Positions 19,691 through 30,478 of a stretch of 53,551 nt of DNA are shown in pieces. A program made the translations under genes and the position numbers. The notes below the pieces were generated by a model, which saw nothing but the letters and a program-made list of their open reading frames with translations, had not been told where the DNA came from and ran no database searches. The first letter of the stretch is position 1. Each line of letters starts with the position of its first letter. This DNA comes from Bacillus kwashiorkori (lineage in GTDB: Bacteria > Bacillota > Bacilli > Bacillales > Caldibacillaceae), in NCBI RefSeq assembly GCF_001375515.1, contig NZ_CTDX01000003.1:1-53551 (forward strand), written 5' to 3'.

Positions 19691-20512
19691 ATGAATTGGA
19701 AACGAAGTGAACGTCTAGTAGACATGACAAACTATTTGTTGAATAATCCAAGGAAAATAATCCCTTTAACTTATTTTGTTGATAAGTATGGAGCAGCAAA
19801 GTCATCTATTAGCGAGGATATTTCGATAATTAAAGAAACATTTAATCAACAAGGTATCGGTATATTAAAAACATTAGCTGGAGCTTCTGGCGGTGTTATT
19901 TATTCTGTCAATGTTCGTTCGGAAGATATCCAATCAAGTATTCACACATTATGCGAATGGATTGAAAAACCGGATCGAATATTGCCTGGAGGCTATTTAT
20001 ACATGGCTGATATTATCGGTAATCCCCATTTAATGGATGAAGTAGGTAAAATTTTAGCATCTAAATACATTGATAAAGATATTGATGTTGTCATGACAGT
20101 AGCGACGAAAGGGATTACTTTAGCATATGCAACTGCTCGATATTTAAATGTTCCAGTAGTGATTGTTCGCAGAGATAGTAAAATTACAGAAGGTTCGACA
20201 GTTAGTATTAATTATGTGTCCGGTTCTACGAAAAAAATTCAGTCGATGGTGTTGGCAAGAAAGAGCTTAAAAGAAGGATCAAAAGTGTTAATCGTCGATG
20301 ATTTTATGAAAGCTGGCGGGACAGTGAATGGAATGATAAGTTTGTTAGAGGAGTTTCGAGCAGAATTGGCGGGTATCGCTGTTCTAATTGAGGCGGATTA
20401 TAACGAACGGTTAATTAATGAATATACTTCTATAATAAAGCTGACCCATGTGGATGAGAAAGAAAAAAAGATAGTGGTTAGTGAAGGAAATATATTATGT
20501 AAAGAGGTGTGA
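19691..20512 (+). CDS. purR: Purine operon repressor PurR
   Basis: This 273-residue dimeric repressor of purine biosynthesis genes is relieved by PRPP. The N-terminal winged-helix domain (residues 1-73) begins [16 protein letters not shown]. The C-terminal phosphoribosyltransferase-like domain has the PRPP motif [16 protein letters not shown] (~199-214). ATG 19691 follows AGGAGGCG. Two PurBox-like arms lie between promoter and start. The stop overlaps the ribosome site of ridA, so both genes form an operon as in B. subtilis. Confidence 0.96.
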   Translation: MNWKRSERLVDMTNYLLNNPRKIIPLTYFVDKYGAAKSSISEDISIIKETFNQQGIGILKTLAGASGGVIYSVNVRSEDIQSSIHTLCEWIEKPDRILPGGYLYMADIIGNPHLMDEVGKILASKYIDKDIDVVMTVATKGITLAYATARYLNVPVVIVRRDSKITEGSTVSINYVSGSTKKIQSMVLARKSLKEGSKVLIVDDFMKAGGTVNGMISLLEEFRAELAGIAVLIEADYNERLINEYTSIIKLTHVDEKEKKIVVSEGNILCKEV

Positions 20513-20517
20513 AAGCT

Positions 20518-20895
20518 ATGAAGCCTGTATTGACTAATAATGCACCAGCAGCAATTGGTCCTTATTCCCAAGGAATGGTCATTCAAAACTTTGTCTTTAC
20601 ATCAGGACAAATACCTTTGACGAAAGAAGGAAATTTAGTAACAGGAGATATTACAGAACAAACAAAGCAAGTGTTGAGTAATTTGCAAGCAGTATTAGAA
20701 GCGGCCAGTTCAAGTAAAGAATATGTAATAAAAACGACCGTATTTTTAAAGAATATGGAAGACTTTCAAAAAATGAATGAAGTGTATGAGCAATTTTTTG
20801 ATGGGCATAAGCCCGCAAGATCATGTGTTGAAGTATCTAGACTACCGAAAGATGTGTTAGTAGAAATAGAAGCAGTAGCTGTTATAGAATTTTAA
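20518..20895 (+). CDS. ridA: RidA family enamine/imine deaminase
   Basis: This 125-residue trimeric enzyme, equivalent to B. subtilis YabJ, hydrolyses reactive enamines and imines formed by PLP enzymes. Signature segments are AAIGPYSQG (residues ~10-18), FTSGQIPL, the conserved Arg and Cys in [15 protein letters not shown] (~100-114), and VEIEAVAV. The frame can start at GTG 20509, but ATG 20518 is correctly spaced from AGAGGTG and gives the B. subtilis length. It lies immediately downstream of purR. Confidence 0.95.
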   Translation: MKPVLTNNAPAAIGPYSQGMVIQNFVFTSGQIPLTKEGNLVTGDITEQTKQVLSNLQAVLEAASSSKEYVIKTTVFLKNMEDFQKMNEVYEQFFDGHKPARSCVEVSRLPKDVLVEIEAVAVIEF

Positions 20896-20922
20896 AGAAT
20901 ATGGATGAATAATAGTATTTTT

Positions 20923-20962
20923 GGGCAGTTGAATTAGAAATGTCGCATCACTGCCCTATATT
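20923..20962 (+). terminator. Putative terminator after ridA
   Basis: GGGCAGT and ACTGCCC form a 7-bp stem with a long loop; the tail (TATATTTGTTT) is poor. Confidence 0.5.
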
Positions 20963-21045
20963 TGTTTGTGAAGTATTTAATAAATTCATTTAAAATTAAT
21001 TTTTGTAAATCTTCCGTTTAAATATAAAAAAATATTTAAAAAAAA

Positions 21046-21074
21046 GAAGGAAAAACAAAAACTTTGTAGAAATC
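21046..21074 (+). promoter_or_regulatory. Sigma-H promoter of spoVG
   Basis: GAAGGAAAA fits RNAGGAWWW, then an 11-nt spacer, then GTAGAAATC, which fits RNNGAATWW with one mismatch. spoVG is a classical sigma-H gene in B. subtilis, where AbrB represses it. Confidence 0.75.
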
Positions 21075-21107
21075 TAATAATTAAGTCTTTTCTAAGGGGT
21101 GAAAACA

Positions 21108-21398
21108 GTGGAAGTTACAGACGTTAGATTGCGTCGGGTGAATACGGATGGGCGAATGCGTGCTATTGCATCCATTACTCTAGATAATGAATTTGTTGTG
21201 CACGATATTCGAGTGATTGATGGAAATAATGGATTATTTGTCGCTATGCCTAGCAAACGTACACCAGACGGAGAATTTAGAGACATCGCTCATCCGATTA
21301 ACTCTACTACGAGAAATAAAATTCAAGAAGCGGTCTTAGCAGAATATTACCGTCTTGGACAATTAGAGGTAGAGCTAGAAGAAGCGGGTGCATCTTAA
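21108..21398 (+). CDS. spoVG: SpoVG, RNA-binding regulator of septation
   Basis: This 96-residue protein is almost identical to B. subtilis SpoVG ([40 protein letters not shown]). It is a small dimeric nucleic-acid-binding regulator acting on septation, spore cortex formation and, in other genera, virulence genes. It begins with GTG 21108 after AAGGGGTG; an in-frame GTG at 21099 is rejected by homology. The C-terminus ends in the usual EEAGAS-like tail. Sigma-H promoter and terminator make it monocistronic. Confidence 0.97.
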   Translation: MEVTDVRLRRVNTDGRMRAIASITLDNEFVVHDIRVIDGNNGLFVAMPSKRTPDGEFRDIAHPINSTTRNKIQEAVLAEYYRLGQLEVELEEAGAS

Positions 21399-21420
21399 TT
21401 TCATTGGATAAACAACAACC

Positions 21421-21452
21421 AGAGCCTACTTCAAAAGTAGGTCTCTTTTTTA
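21421..21452 (+). terminator. Terminator after spoVG
   Basis: AGAGCCTACTT and AAGTAGGTCTCT pair with one bulge, followed by TTTTTTATT. Confidence 0.85.
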
Positions 21453-21468
21453 TTGTATAGAGATCATT

Positions 21469-21517
21469 ACTGAGGCATCTATCATTATTGGATAGGATTT
21501 GCCTCAGTTTTATTTTT
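21469..21517 (+). terminator. Second terminator-like hairpin after spoVG
   Basis: ACTGAGGCA and TGCCTCAGT form a perfect 9-bp stem, the 22-nt loop containing a further TATC/GATA pair, followed by TTTATTTTT. Confidence 0.75.
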
Positions 21518-21581
21518 GTAAGAATGTATTTAAAGGTTAATAGAATATTAGCATCAAGCGTATATTGGTAAAAAGACTTTC

Positions 21582-21610
21582 TTGAAATGAAGCGGTAATT
21601 GGTATATATT
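21582..21610 (+). promoter_or_regulatory. Sigma-A promoter of glmU-prs
   Basis: TTGAAA, a 17-nt spacer and TATATT, 36 nt before the glmU start. Confidence 0.7.
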
Positions 21611-21646
21611 CATATTGGATAAAAAGCTTGATATTTGGAGGTCGTC

Positions 21647-23023
21647 ATGTCAAATCGATTTGTTATTATATTGGCTGCGGGCCAAGGGACGCGAATGAAA
21701 TCGAAGTTGTACAAAGTACTCCATCCTGTATGCGGCAAACCTATGGTAGAACATGTCGTTGATCAGATGGCTCACATTGGAACAACGAAAATTATTACAG
21801 TTGTTGGTCACGGAGCGGAAAAAGTAAAGGAACATTTGCAAGGAAAAAGTGATTTCGTCCTTCAAAAAGAACAACTAGGAACGGCACATGCTGTCTTACA
21901 AACGAAGGATTTATTAGAAAACGAAGAAGGGCATACTCTTGTCGTTTGTGGTGATACGCCTTTAGTGAAGTCAGAAACGATTCAAGCATTAATGAAACAT
22001 CATGAGAAGGAAAAGGCAGTGATGACAGTATTAACTGCTAAAACAACTCAGCCAACTGGATATGGGCGTGTTATTAGAAACGAAAAAGGGTATATTGAAA
22101 AAATTGTTGAAGAGAAAGATGCGTCAGCTGAGGAGAAATTAGTCCAAGAAATTAATGCCGGAACGTATTGTTTTGATAATAAAGCATTGTTTATGGCATT
22201 ACAAAAAGTGTCAAATAATAATGCGCAAGGAGAGTATTATTTACCAGATGTATTGGCTATTTTAAAAAACGAAGGATTAAATGTTACTGCTTTTATGACG
22301 GATGATTTTTCTGAAACTTTAGGAGTCAATGATCGTGTCGCCCTCGCAAAAGCAGAGGAGATTATGCGTAGTCGTATAAATGAGTACCATATGAGAAATG
22401 GTGTTACTATTATGGACCCTAAAAATACGTATATTGATATGAATGTAACTATTGGCCAAGATACAGTTATATATCCAGGTACTGTTATTAAAGGTGATAC
22501 TGTTATAGGGGTTGACTGTGAGATTGGTCCAAATTCAGATATAAGTAATTGTCATATAGGCAATAAAACTATTATTCGTCAATCCGTTGCTTGTGATAGC
22601 CAAATCGGTTCATCTGTACAAATAGGTCCCTTCTCTCATATTAGACCAGAAGCTTATATTAGTGATGAAGTAAGAATAGGGAACTTTGTAGAAATTAAAA
22701 AATCAACGATTGGTGCAAAAAGTAAAGTATCTCATTTATCTTATATGGGTGATGCAGAAATTGGCAGCAACGTCAATGTCGGTTGCGGCTCCATTACAGT
22801 AAATTATGACGGAAAAAATAAATTTAAAACAATCATTGAAGATGAAGCATTTATTGGATGTAATTCAAATTTAATTGCACCAGTTACAGTAGGCAAAGGA
22901 GCCTATGTCGCGGCAGGATCTACTATTACGGACGATGTTCCAATTCAATCACTATCGATTGCCCGTGCACGTCAAGTGAATAAAGAAAACTATGTAGAAA
23001 AGCTTAATAAAAAACGACAATAA
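21647..23023 (+). CDS. glmU: Bifunctional GlmU (UDP-GlcNAc synthesis)
   Basis: This 458-residue enzyme has an N-terminal uridylyltransferase and a C-terminal glucosamine-1-phosphate acetyltransferase, making UDP-GlcNAc for cell wall. [15 protein letters not shown] (residues ~9-23) is the nucleotide-binding signature, and CGDTPLV (~102-108) holds the metal Asp. The left-handed beta-helix begins near residue 250, with hexapeptide repeats ([44 protein letters not shown]). ATG 21647 follows GGAGGTCGTC; a TTG extension to 21635 is rejected. prs follows after 20 nt in one operon. Confidence 0.97.
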   Translation: MSNRFVIILAAGQGTRMKSKLYKVLHPVCGKPMVEHVVDQMAHIGTTKIITVVGHGAEKVKEHLQGKSDFVLQKEQLGTAHAVLQTKDLLENEEGHTLVVCGDTPLVKSETIQALMKHHEKEKAVMTVLTAKTTQPTGYGRVIRNEKGYIEKIVEEKDASAEEKLVQEINAGTYCFDNKALFMALQKVSNNNAQGEYYLPDVLAILKNEGLNVTAFMTDDFSETLGVNDRVALAKAEEIMRSRINEYHMRNGVTIMDPKNTYIDMNVTIGQDTVIYPGTVIKGDTVIGVDCEIGPNSDISNCHIGNKTIIRQSVACDSQIGSSVQIGPFSHIRPEAYISDEVRIGNFVEIKKSTIGAKSKVSHLSYMGDAEIGSNVNVGCGSITVNYDGKNKFKTIIEDEAFIGCNSNLIAPVTVGKGAYVAAGSTITDDVPIQSLSIARARQVNKENYVEKLNKKRQ

Positions 23024-23043
23024 TCATATGGAGGTTCTATATA

Positions 23044-23994
23044 ATGGCTAATCAGTATCCGAATGCAAGGCTAAAATTATTTTCGCTCAGTTCTAACAGA
23101 GGTCTTGCGGCAGAAATTGCGGAAATAATTGGTGTTGATTTAGGAAAATGTACGGTTAATCGGTTTAGTGATGGGGAAATTCAAATTAATATTGAAGAAA
23201 GTATTAGAGGTTGCGATGTATTCATTATTCAATCTACAAGTTCACCAGTTAACGATAACTTGATGGAACTATTAATTATGATTGATGCACTAAAACGCGC
23301 TTCCGCACGTACTATTAACATTGTCATGCCTTATTACGGCTATGCCCGTCAAGATCGTAAAGCGCGTTCTAGAGAGCCGATTACAGCGAAATTGGTAGCA
23401 AATTTGCTGGAAACGGCAGGTGCAACAAGAGTTATCACACTTGACTTGCATGCTCCACAAATACAAGGATTTTTTGATATACCAATTGATCATTTAATGG
23501 GTGTTCCTATTTTAGCGAATTACTTTGAAGAAAAGAATTTAGATGATATTGTAGTTGTATCTCCAGACCATGGTGGAGTAACGCGGACAAGAAAACTTGC
23601 TGATCGTTTAAAAGCACCTATTGCCATTATTGACAAACGGAGACCACGTCCAAATGTAGCAGAAGTAATGAATATTGTAGGTAATATTGAAGGAAAAACT
23701 GCTATTATTATAGATGATATTATTGATACAGCTGGTACGATTACGTTAGCTGCCAACGCTATTGTGGACAATGGTGCGAAAGAAGTGTATGCCTGCTGTA
23801 CACATCCGGTATTATCAGGACCAGCAATTGAAAGAATTGAGCATTCGAAAATTAAAGAGTTAGTTATTACTAACAGTATTGCAATACCAGATGAGAAAAA
23901 AATCGCCAAAATCAAACAGCTATCTGTTGCACCATTAATTGCAGAAGCGATTATTCGTGTTTTCGAGCAAAAATCGATAAGTGTGCTTTTTTAA
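23044..23994 (+). CDS. prs: Ribose-phosphate pyrophosphokinase
   Basis: This 316-residue enzyme makes PRPP from ribose 5-phosphate and [21 protein letters not shown] (~residues 97-114) is the flexible-loop region, [14 protein letters not shown] (~132-145) the metal-binding block, SPDHGG near 176 and the PRPP loop [12 protein letters not shown] near 220-231. Length is one residue short of B. subtilis Prs. PRPP feeds purine and pyrimidine synthesis and is the signal for PurR, encoded 3 kb upstream, and the substrate of Hpt downstream. Confidence 0.98.
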   Translation: MANQYPNARLKLFSLSSNRGLAAEIAEIIGVDLGKCTVNRFSDGEIQINIEESIRGCDVFIIQSTSSPVNDNLMELLIMIDALKRASARTINIVMPYYGYARQDRKARSREPITAKLVANLLETAGATRVITLDLHAPQIQGFFDIPIDHLMGVPILANYFEEKNLDDIVVVSPDHGGVTRTRKLADRLKAPIAIIDKRRPRPNVAEVMNIVGNIEGKTAIIIDDIIDTAGTITLAANAIVDNGAKEVYACCTHPVLSGPAIERIEHSKIKELVITNSIAIPDEKKIAKIKQLSVAPLIAEAIIRVFEQKSISVLF

Positions 23995-24081
23995 TAGGAA
24001 TACGGTATAGTAAATATAGGGGAAATAGTACTTCTTGAAAGACATCGTATGTACTTAGTAGGATTGACCTAATAATTTATT

Positions 24082-24107
24082 GACTAAAGATTGATTATAA
24101 TGGGTAA
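24082..24107 (+). promoter_or_regulatory. Possible sigma-B promoter of ctc
   Basis: GACTAA (24082-24087), a 14-nt spacer and GGGTAA (24102-24107). The -10 fits GGGWAW; the -35 has four of six bases of GTTTAA. ctc is the archetypal sigma-B gene in B. subtilis. Confidence 0.55.
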
Positions 24108-24156
24108 CCCTATAAATGGGACCATTTATAATAAATATATTTTTGAGGTGACTACA

Positions 24157-24777
24157 TTGGGTGCAATTTTACAAGCTACAGAACGTACTAATTTCAGAAG
24201 GTCTTTTCTAAAAAATTTACGGGATAATGGTAAGGTTCCAGGAGTCGTCTATGGTAAAAATGTAGAGACGGTATCCATTACTATTTCTAAGTCTGACCTG
24301 TTGCAAAAAATAAAAGAAAACGGCAGACATGGTGTTTTTTCCATTAACGTAAATGGAAATGAGAAGCAAGTAATTCTTACTAATTATCAAGAGGATCCGT
24401 TAACAAAAGACTTACTTCATGTTGATTTACTTGCTGTTGATGCCCAAACAGAGGTAAAAGCCGATGTTCGAATTACATTAAGTGGTGAAGCTGTTGGAGT
24501 TAAAGATGGTGGCGTATTAAACCAACCGCTTTTTGAACTTTCGATTACGGCAAAAGCCGATCAAATACCTGAGGAAATTGCAATTGATATTACTAATTTA
24601 AAAGTCGGCGAGACGGTAACTGTTGGAGATATATCAAGAAATTATTCATTTGAGTTTAACCATGATTCAGACGATGTGATTGCAACTATTTTACCGCCTA
24701 AACAAGAAGAGGAAATTAGTACGGGTGAAGAACAAGAACCAGGAATACCAGATAACTTGGAAGGTCGAGAAGAATAG
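24157..24777 (+). CDS. ctc: General stress ribosomal protein Ctc (bL25)
   Basis: This 206-residue two-domain L25/TL5-type protein binds 5S rRNA, mainly under stress. The N-terminal domain begins ATERTNFRRSFLKNLRDNGK and includes VPGVVYGKN; the C-terminal TL5 domain has GVKDGGVLNQPLFELSI and an acidic tail (GEEQEPGIPDNLEGREE). The frame extends to 24091, but the TTG at 24157 has GAGGTG at 6-nt spacing and agrees with homologues. A sigma-B-like promoter lies just upstream and a strong terminator downstream. Confidence 0.93.
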   Translation: MGAILQATERTNFRRSFLKNLRDNGKVPGVVYGKNVETVSITISKSDLLQKIKENGRHGVFSINVNGNEKQVILTNYQEDPLTKDLLHVDLLAVDAQTEVKADVRITLSGEAVGVKDGGVLNQPLFELSITAKADQIPEEIAIDITNLKVGETVTVGDISRNYSFEFNHDSDDVIATILPPKQEEEISTGEEQEPGIPDNLEGREE

Positions 24778-24786
24778 TTAGATAGA

Positions 24787-24820
24787 AAGGGGTAACCATC
24801 CTCGGTTACCCCTTTTTATT
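24787..24820 (+). terminator. Terminator after ctc
   Basis: AAGGGGTAACC and GGTTACCCCTT form a perfect 11-bp stem followed by TTTATT. Confidence 0.93.
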
Positions 24821-24900
24821 CTGAAACCAACAGTCTTGTGAAGTTTTGCTTATAGATAGGTAATTTAGAACGCCTATTTTTAAAAATAGGGGGAGTAAAT

Positions 24901-25461
24901 GTGAAATTAATCGTTGGTCTTGGAAATCCAGGAAAACAGTATGAAAAAACTAGACATAATATCGGTTTTAAAGTGATTGATGAATTATCCACACAATTCA
25001 ATTTGCCTTTAACAGAGACGAAATTCCGCGGTCTGTATAGTAAAGGAATCGTCAATGGTGAAAAAGTCATCTTATTAAAACCGATGACCTATATGAATTT
25101 ATCAGGTGAAGCTGTAAAACCACTAATGGAGTACTTTCAAATTTCGATTGATGATCTATTAGTCGTATATGATGAGTTAGATTTACCGGTCGGTAAAATT
25201 CGCCTTCGTTATAAAGGAAGTGCAGGTGGTCATAACGGGATTAAATCTTTAATTGCTCACCTTGGCACACAAGAATTTAAGCGGATAAGAATCGGAATTG
25301 ACCGGCCAGAACCAGGGTTTGCAATTACAGATTATGTACTAGGCAAATTCTCCAAACAAGAAGCAAAAGTAATGCAAGAAGTAATGAAAAAATGTGTCGA
25401 GGCATGTGAAACATGGTTGAAGGAACCATTTCTAGATGTGATGAATAAGTATAATCAATAA
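24901..25461 (+). CDS. pth: Peptidyl-tRNA hydrolase
   Basis: This 186-residue esterase recycles peptidyl-tRNA released by stalled ribosomes; the B. subtilis gene was first named spo[22 protein letters not shown] (residues 3-22) contains the catalytic His20. [11 protein letters not shown] (~67-77) and [20 protein letters not shown] (~90-109) hold the Asn and Asp of the active site, and [10 protein letters not shown] follows. It begins with GTG 24901 behind GGGGGAG. A palindrome CCTATTTTT-AAAAATAGG lies directly before the ribosome site and may modulate translation. Confidence 0.97.
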   Translation: MKLIVGLGNPGKQYEKTRHNIGFKVIDELSTQFNLPLTETKFRGLYSKGIVNGEKVILLKPMTYMNLSGEAVKPLMEYFQISIDDLLVVYDELDLPVGKIRLRYKGSAGGHNGIKSLIAHLGTQEFKRIRIGIDRPEPGFAITDYVLGKFSKQEAKVMQEVMKKCVEACETWLKEPFLDVMNKYNQ

Positions 25462-25500
25462 ACATGAATTTTTTGTTATTATTTCGATATAATGAAGTAT

Positions 25501-25530
25501 GAATAACTTTCACCTGAAATGTAAATAATG
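25501..25530 (+). promoter_or_regulatory. Sigma-F (or sigma-G) promoter of fin
   Basis: GAATA (25501-25505), a 15-nt spacer and GTAAATAATG (25521-25530). The -10 fits GGNRANAMTR except one base, and the -35 fits GYWTA except one base. fin is sigma-F controlled in B. subtilis. Confidence 0.65.
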
Positions 25531-25562
25531 AAACAAGATAAACATTTTAGGGAGTGAGTTAT

Positions 25563-25793
25563 ATGGCACTTCATTATTTTTGCCGTTATTGCGGCACAAA
25601 AATTGGCCAACTTGAAAATATTTCCTATCACTCAAATGAGTTAGGATTTGATAAATTAACGGATGAAGAAAGACGTGAAATGATTAACTATGATGCTTCA
25701 GGAAATATAACAATAAATAGCATATGTGAAGATTGTCATGAATCGTTTGAAAAAAATCCTAATAACTATGAAAATGATTTTATTATCCACTAG
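25563..25793 (+). CDS. fin: Anti-sigma-F factor Fin
   Basis: This 76-residue protein is equivalent to B. subtilis YabK/Fin. Made in the forespore, it inhibits sigma-F to help the switch to sigma-G. Zinc-binding cysteines are seen as CRYCG (residues 7-11) and ICEDCHESF (~56-64). LGFDKLTDEERREMI is highly characteristic. The frame starts at GTG 25554, but ATG 25563 has GGAGTGAG at suitable spacing and the exact B. subtilis length. It lies between pth and mfd as expected. Confidence 0.95.
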   Translation: MALHYFCRYCGTKIGQLENISYHSNELGFDKLTDEERREMINYDASGNITINSICEDCHESFEKNPNNYENDFIIH

Positions 25794-25796
25794 CAG

Positions 25797-25824
25797 GCTT
25801 TGGATTCCCCAAAGCGTTTTTCTG
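25797..25824 (+). terminator. Terminator after fin
   Basis: GCTTTGG and CCAAAGC form a 7-bp stem followed by GTTTTTCTGTTTT. Confidence 0.65.
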
Positions 25825-25908
25825 TTTTCAAATACTGAATAATCAAAGTTTACTTAATCTATAAAATTCCCTTTCTAGTGTTTAGATAAAGAAAGAGAGG
25901 AGGCAAAT

Positions 25909-28900
25909 ATGAAAGGTCTTGTTACCGAGTTTATAAATAATGATGATATTTTATCTGTGGCAAATGGAATCGCAGAAGGATTAAACGAACAATTAATAGC
26001 GGGGTTGTCAGGCTCTGCTAGAACGGTGTATATGGCAAGTCTTTACGACAAATTGTCTAAACCGTTAATAATCATTACGTATAATTTATTGCAAGCACAA
26101 AAATTATATGATGATATTATCCAATTTATTCCGGAAGAAAAAGTTTATTTATACCCGACAAACGAACTTGTTATAGCAGATATGGCTATTGCAAGTCCTG
26201 AATTAAAATCACAACGAATTGAGACATTAAACTTCTTAGCAAAACAACAGTCTGGCGTTGTTATTGTTCCTATTGCAGGGCTAAGGAGAGTATTACCACC
26301 ATTGCAACTGTGGAAAAAAAATATCTTATACTGGAAAACCGATGATCAAATTGATTTGCCTAATTTAATGCAGCAATTGATTCAAATGGGTTATGTTCGA
26401 TCGGATATGGTATCTGCGCCAGGTGAATTTAGTATTCGTGGCGGTATTATTGATATTTATCCATTAACAGAATCAGACCCTATCCGAATTGAGTTATTTG
26501 ATGACGTCATTGATTCTATCCGCTATTTTTCTGTAGAAAGTCAACGGTCAAAAGAAAAAATTACCGAAATAGAAATTGGCCCTGCCTCTGAAGTCATTAT
26601 CGAGAACACGGAATTACAAAATGTAGCCAATTACTTAGAAACAAGTGTCGGTGCTAGTTTGGCGAAAATAAAAGATTCAAAAATTAAGCAGTCTTTAGCG
26701 GTCTATATAGAACAAGAAGTGGAACAATTAAAAAACGGTATAATACCTGATGATATATTTAAATATTTATTCAGTGCTTATAAAGAAGCATCAAGTCTAT
26801 TAGACTACTTACCTTCGAACACCATTATTTGTATCGATGAAATAAGTAGAGTTCTTGAAATGAAAGATACATTAGATAAAGAAGAATCGGAATGGCAGCT
26901 AAGTTTAATTGCTGAAGGGCAAATTTTACATGATACGAAAATAGCACATGATGTTTTTAAATTAGTATCGGAGGCAAAATTTCCTGTTTTATATTTTTCT
27001 ATGTTTTTAAGACATATTCCTAATACGAATCCACAAAACATTTTAAATATATCTTGTAAACCGATGCAAAACTTCCACGGACAAATGAATGTGTTAAAAT
27101 CTGAGCTTGAACGTTGGGAAAAAGGGAACTTTACGGTTGTTTTCCTATGTTCAGATGAAAATCGCTTATCAAAAGTAGCATCCGTATTGGAAGATTACCA
27201 AATAGAATCTGTCAATAATCAAAATGGGAATCAGCTAATTGATGGAAAAATACAGCTTATTCAAGGTAACTTAGTTAGTGGGTTTGAATTGCCCATGCAT
27301 AAACTCGCAGTTATAAACGAAAATGAGCTATTCAATAAAAAAACGCGAAAAAGAACAAGAAGGCAAAAACTTTCCAATGCAGAAAGGATTAAAAGCTATT
27401 CTGACTTAAAGGTTGGCGACTATGTAGTACATGTTAATCACGGTATTGGTAAATATTTAGGAATTGAAACATTAGTCATTAATGGGGTCCATAAAGACTA
27501 CTTACAAATTAAATACCAAGGTAATGATAAGTTATATGTGCCTATTGACCAAATTGATCTCGTTCAAAAATACGTAGGCAATGAAGGAAAAGAACCGAAA
27601 ATTTATAAACTTGGCGGCTCAGAATGGAAACGGGTTAAGAAAAAAGTAGAGTCTTCTGTACAAGATATAGCGGAAGATTTAATTAAGTTATATGCTGCTA
27701 GACAAGCCGCGAAAGGATATGCCTTTGCACCGGATGGAGATTTACAAAGGGAATTTGAAGCAGCATTTCCTTATAAAGAAACCGACGACCAATTGCGTTC
27801 TATTGAAGAAATTAAAAAGGATATGGAGCGTCAGCGACCAATGGATCGCCTTTTATGTGGTGATGTTGGCTACGGTAAAACAGAAGTTGCTTTAAGGGCA
27901 GCATTTAAGGCTATTATGGACGGAAAACAAGTGGCTATTTTAGTTCCTACAACTATTTTAGCTCAGCAACATTATGAAACGATGCGTGAAAGATTCCAGG
28001 AATACCCTATTAATATTGGTTCTTTAAGCAGATTTCGAACGAAGAAAGAACAACAAGAAATCATAAAAGGTTTAAAAAATGGTACAGTTGATATTGTCGT
28101 TGGAACACATCGCCTCTTATCGAAAGATGTTACATTTCATGATTTAGGTCTGTTAATTATTGATGAAGAACAACGTTTCGGGGTAAAGCATAAAGAAAAA
28201 ATTAAGCAATTAAAGACAAATATAGATGTATTAACATTAACCGCTACTCCAATTCCGAGAACGCTTCATATGTCTCTTCTCGGTGTAAGGGATTTATCTG
28301 TTATTGAAACGCCACCTGAAAATCGTTTTCCAGTCCAAACTTATGTGATGGAACTCAATCCTTCATTAATAAAGGAAGCGATTGAAAGGGAACTTGCTCG
28401 AGATGGCCAAGTCTTTTATCTATATAATCGTGTGGAAGATATAGCGAGAAAAGCAGAGGAAATTTCTATGCTAGTTCCAGACGCGAGAGTAATCTATGCT
28501 CACGGAAAAATGACAGAAAATGAGTTAGAAAATGTTATTTTATCCTTTATCGAAGGAGAATATGATGTTTTAGTTAGTACAACGATTATAGAAACAGGTG
28601 TAGACATTCCGAATGTGAACACGTTAATTGTAGAAAATGCCGACCGAATGGGATTATCTCAGTTATACCAACTTCGTGGAAGGGTTGGTAGGTCGAATCG
28701 TGTTGCTTATGCATACTTTACGTATCGGCGAGATAAAATTTTGACAGAAGTTGCTGAAAAACGGTTGCAAGCAATAAAAGAATTTACGGAACTAGGGTCG
28801 GGCTTTAAAATTGCTATGCGTGACTTATCTATTCGTGGAACTGGAAATATTCTAGGTGCACAACAACACGGGTTTATCGAATCAGTAGGATTTGACTTAT

Positions 28901-29451
28901 ATTCTCAAATGCTTAAAGAAGCTATTGAAAAACTGAAAGGCGATAGAAAAGAAGTGGAAGATGTTCCGGTAGAAATAGATTTGGAACTAAATGCATATAT
29001 ACCTGATGAGTATGTAAGAGATGGTTACCAAAAAATTGAAATGTACAAACGTTTTCGTTCTATTGAAACATTAGAAGATGTGACCGAATTACAAGATGAA
29101 ATGGTCGATCGCTTTGGTGATTATCCAGAAGAAGTAAATTATTTATTCACTATATCTATAATGAAAGTACATGCGAAAAAGGCAGGCATTGAATCTGTTA
29201 AACGAATAAAAGATCAAGTAGTAATTTTGTTTAAGGAACGATATACGAAGGAGATTAAAGGGGAAGAAATAATCAATATTTGCAATCCATTTGGACGCCT
29301 AGTAGGCTTCGGTATGGAAGGCAGTAAATTTAAAATTGTAATACAAAAGGCAAATGAAAAGGATGAAAAATGGTTAGCTGTACTACAGTCTATTTTAGAA
29401 AAATTACCAGCAATTGAAATGGAAAAAACTACAGTTGCATCGTTACGTTAG
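25909..29451 (+). CDS. mfd: Transcription-repair coupling factor Mfd
   Basis: This 1180-residue DNA translocase removes RNA polymerase stalled at lesions and recruits UvrA. The N-terminal UvrB-like part includes GFVRSD-like [20 protein letters not shown]. The RNA-polymerase-interacting CarD-like domain starts near residue 500 ([18 protein letters not shown]). Walker A is [15 protein letters not shown] near 650 and the DEEQ box (IIDEEQRFG) near 750. The RecG-like translocase and QLRGRVGRS motif follow, and the C-terminal TRCF domain starts near 1030. Length matches the B. subtilis protein. The ATG follows GAGAGGAGG. Confidence 0.98.
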   Translation: MKGLVTEFINNDDILSVANGIAEGLNEQLIAGLSGSARTVYMASLYDKLSKPLIIITYNLLQAQKLYDDIIQFIPEEKVYLYPTNELVIADMAIASPELKSQRIETLNFLAKQQSGVVIVPIAGLRRVLPPLQLWKKNILYWKTDDQIDLPNLMQQLIQMGYVRSDMVSAPGEFSIRGGIIDIYPLTESDPIRIELFDDVIDSIRYFSVESQRSKEKITEIEIGPASEVIIENTELQNVANYLETSVGASLAKIKDSKIKQSLAVYIEQEVEQLKNGIIPDDIFKYLFSAYKEASSLLDYLPSNTIICIDEISRVLEMKDTLDKEESEWQLSLIAEGQILHDTKIAHDVFKLVSEAKFPVLYFSMFLRHIPNTNPQNILNISCKPMQNFHGQMNVLKSELERWEKGNFTVVFLCSDENRLSKVASVLEDYQIESVNNQNGNQLIDGKIQLIQGNLVSGFELPMHKLAVINENELFNKKTRKRTRRQKLSNAERIKSYSDLKVGDYVVHVNHGIGKYLGIETLVINGVHKDYLQIKYQGNDKLYVPIDQIDLVQKYVGNEGKEPKIYKLGGSEWKRVKKKVESSVQDIAEDLIKLYAARQAAKGYAFAPDGDLQREFEAAFPYKETDDQLRSIEEIKKDMERQRPMDRLLCGDVGYGKTEVALRAAFKAIMDGKQVAILVPTTILAQQHYETMRERFQEYPINIGSLSRFRTKKEQQEIIKGLKNGTVDIVVGTHRLLSKDVTFHDLGLLIIDEEQRFGVKHKEKIKQLKTNIDVLTLTATPIPRTLHMSLLGVRDLSVIETPPENRFPVQTYVMELNPSLIKEAIERELARDGQVFYLYNRVEDIARKAEEISMLVPDARVIYAHGKMTENELENVILSFIEGEYDVLVSTTIIETGVDIPNVNTLIVENADRMGLSQLYQLRGRVGRSNRVAYAYFTYRRDKILTEVAEKRLQAIKEFTELGSGFKIAMRDLSIRGTGNILGAQQHGFIESVGFDLYSQMLKEAIEKLKGDRKEVEDVPVEIDLELNAYIPDEYVRDGYQKIEMYKRFRSIETLEDVTELQDEMVDRFGDYPEEVNYLFTISIMKVHAKKAGIESVKRIKDQVVILFKERYTKEIKGEEIINICNPFGRLVGFGMEGSKFKIVIQKANEKDEKWLAVLQSILEKLPAIEMEKTTVASLR

Positions 29452-29456
29452 TGAAA

Positions 29457-29495
29457 AAGCTGTCTAAAGGTTCTTACCTTGGGCGGCTTTTTTTG
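29457..29495 (+). terminator. Terminator after mfd
   Basis: AAGCTGTCTAAAGG and CCTTGGGCGGCTT pair over about 13 bp with G-U pairs and one bulge, followed by seven T. Confidence 0.8.
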
Positions 29496-29647
29496 TAAGC
29501 AGACTGAAATAATATTGAAATTAATTCGACACTATATTGTTGTTTTAAAGTATCTTTTTTCGGGAAAATAACTGGTACGGAAAGCGTTAGAATAAATTAC
29601 CTCTATTGCCAAAGTTGTATTTAATAAAAGAAAATCTTTTCAAGAAT

Positions 29648-29676
29648 GTATAGAACTTTCCATATGAAAGATAATA
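29648..29676 (+). promoter_or_regulatory. Sigma-G promoter of spoVT
   Basis: GTATA (29648-29652), a 17-nt spacer and GATAATA (29670-29676), matching CATAMTA at 6 of 7 positions. spoVT is a sigma-G gene. Apart from this and the mfd terminator, the 302-nt gap holds nothing recognisable. Confidence 0.7.
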
Positions 29677-29753
29677 AATTTAAGACAGGTAATGATTTCA
29701 AATTTATTTGGGTCGTTATCAAAATCATCAAAAGAAAGAGAGGCAACTTAAGA

Positions 29754-30290
29754 ATGAAAGCAACTGGTATAGTACGTCGAATTGATGATTTAGGCAGGGT
29801 TGTAATCCCAAAAGAAATAAGAAGAACGTTACGTATTAGAGAAGGAGATCCATTAGAAATTTTTGTTGATCGCGATGGTGAAGTAATATTAAAAAAATAC
29901 TCACCGATTAGTGAACTAGGTGATTTTGCAAAAGAATATGCAGAAGCATTATTTGACAGCCTCGGAAGTCCAATTTTAATATGTGATCGTGATAGTGTGA
30001 TTGCCGTATCTGGTGGTTCAAAGAAAGAATATTTAAATAAACATATTAGTGATTTAGTGGAAAAAGTAATGGAAGAGAGGCAACCTGTGTTAGAAACGGG
30101 AGAAAATACGGTTCAATTAGTGGAAGGAAATGAAGAAGCGTTAACATCTTATACGATTAGTCCGATTATCGCCAATGGGGATCCTATTGGTACAGTTATT
30201 ATTTTATCAAAAGAGCAAAAGTTAGGAGAAGTAGAGAAAAAAGCCGCAGAAACAGCAGCAGGTTTTTTAGCTAGACAAATGGAGCAATAA
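29754..30290 (+). CDS. spoVT: Stage V sporulation regulator SpoVT
   Basis: This 178-residue forespore transcription factor adjusts sigma-G-dependent genes. The N-terminal AbrB-like DNA-binding domain (residues 1-50, ATGIVRRIDDLGRVVIPKEI) is nearly identical to B. subtilis. A C-terminal GAF-like domain follows (~60-178), ending AAETAAGFLARQMEQ. The frame runs upstream to 29646, but the ATG at 29754 agrees with the family and leaves room for the sigma-G promoter. Its DNA-binding fold is shared with AbrB, encoded 22 kb to the left. Confidence 0.97.
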   Translation: MKATGIVRRIDDLGRVVIPKEIRRTLRIREGDPLEIFVDRDGEVILKKYSPISELGDFAKEYAEALFDSLGSPILICDRDSVIAVSGGSKKEYLNKHISDLVEKVMEERQPVLETGENTVQLVEGNEEALTSYTISPIIANGDPIGTVIILSKEQKLGEVEKKAAETAAGFLARQMEQ

Positions 30291-30354
30291 CGGATAATTA
30301 GTATAAAAAAGTGTTGGAAAAGGAAATCAATACGAAGTTTAACACAGAAATAAG

Positions 30355-30387
30355 GAAGAAGGCAGTTATGCTGTCTTCTTTTTTTAG
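30355..30387 (+). terminator. Terminator after spoVT
   Basis: AGAAGGCAG and CTGTCTTCT form a 9-bp stem (one G-U) followed by TTTTTT. Confidence 0.85.
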
Positions 30388-30478
30388 GCAGTTTTTCCAA
30401 ACACGAGTATTAGCAACTACTAGAAATGTTAATTTTGCATTATACTAGGAAGGAGTATAGTACTGGTAGGAGCGAATT

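Noticed and set aside
24064..24101. Sigma-A promoter for ctc using TATAAT at 24096
   Set aside because: The nearby TTGACC and TTGACT hexamers give spacers of 26 and 10 nt; the sigma-B-like GGGTAA site fits better.
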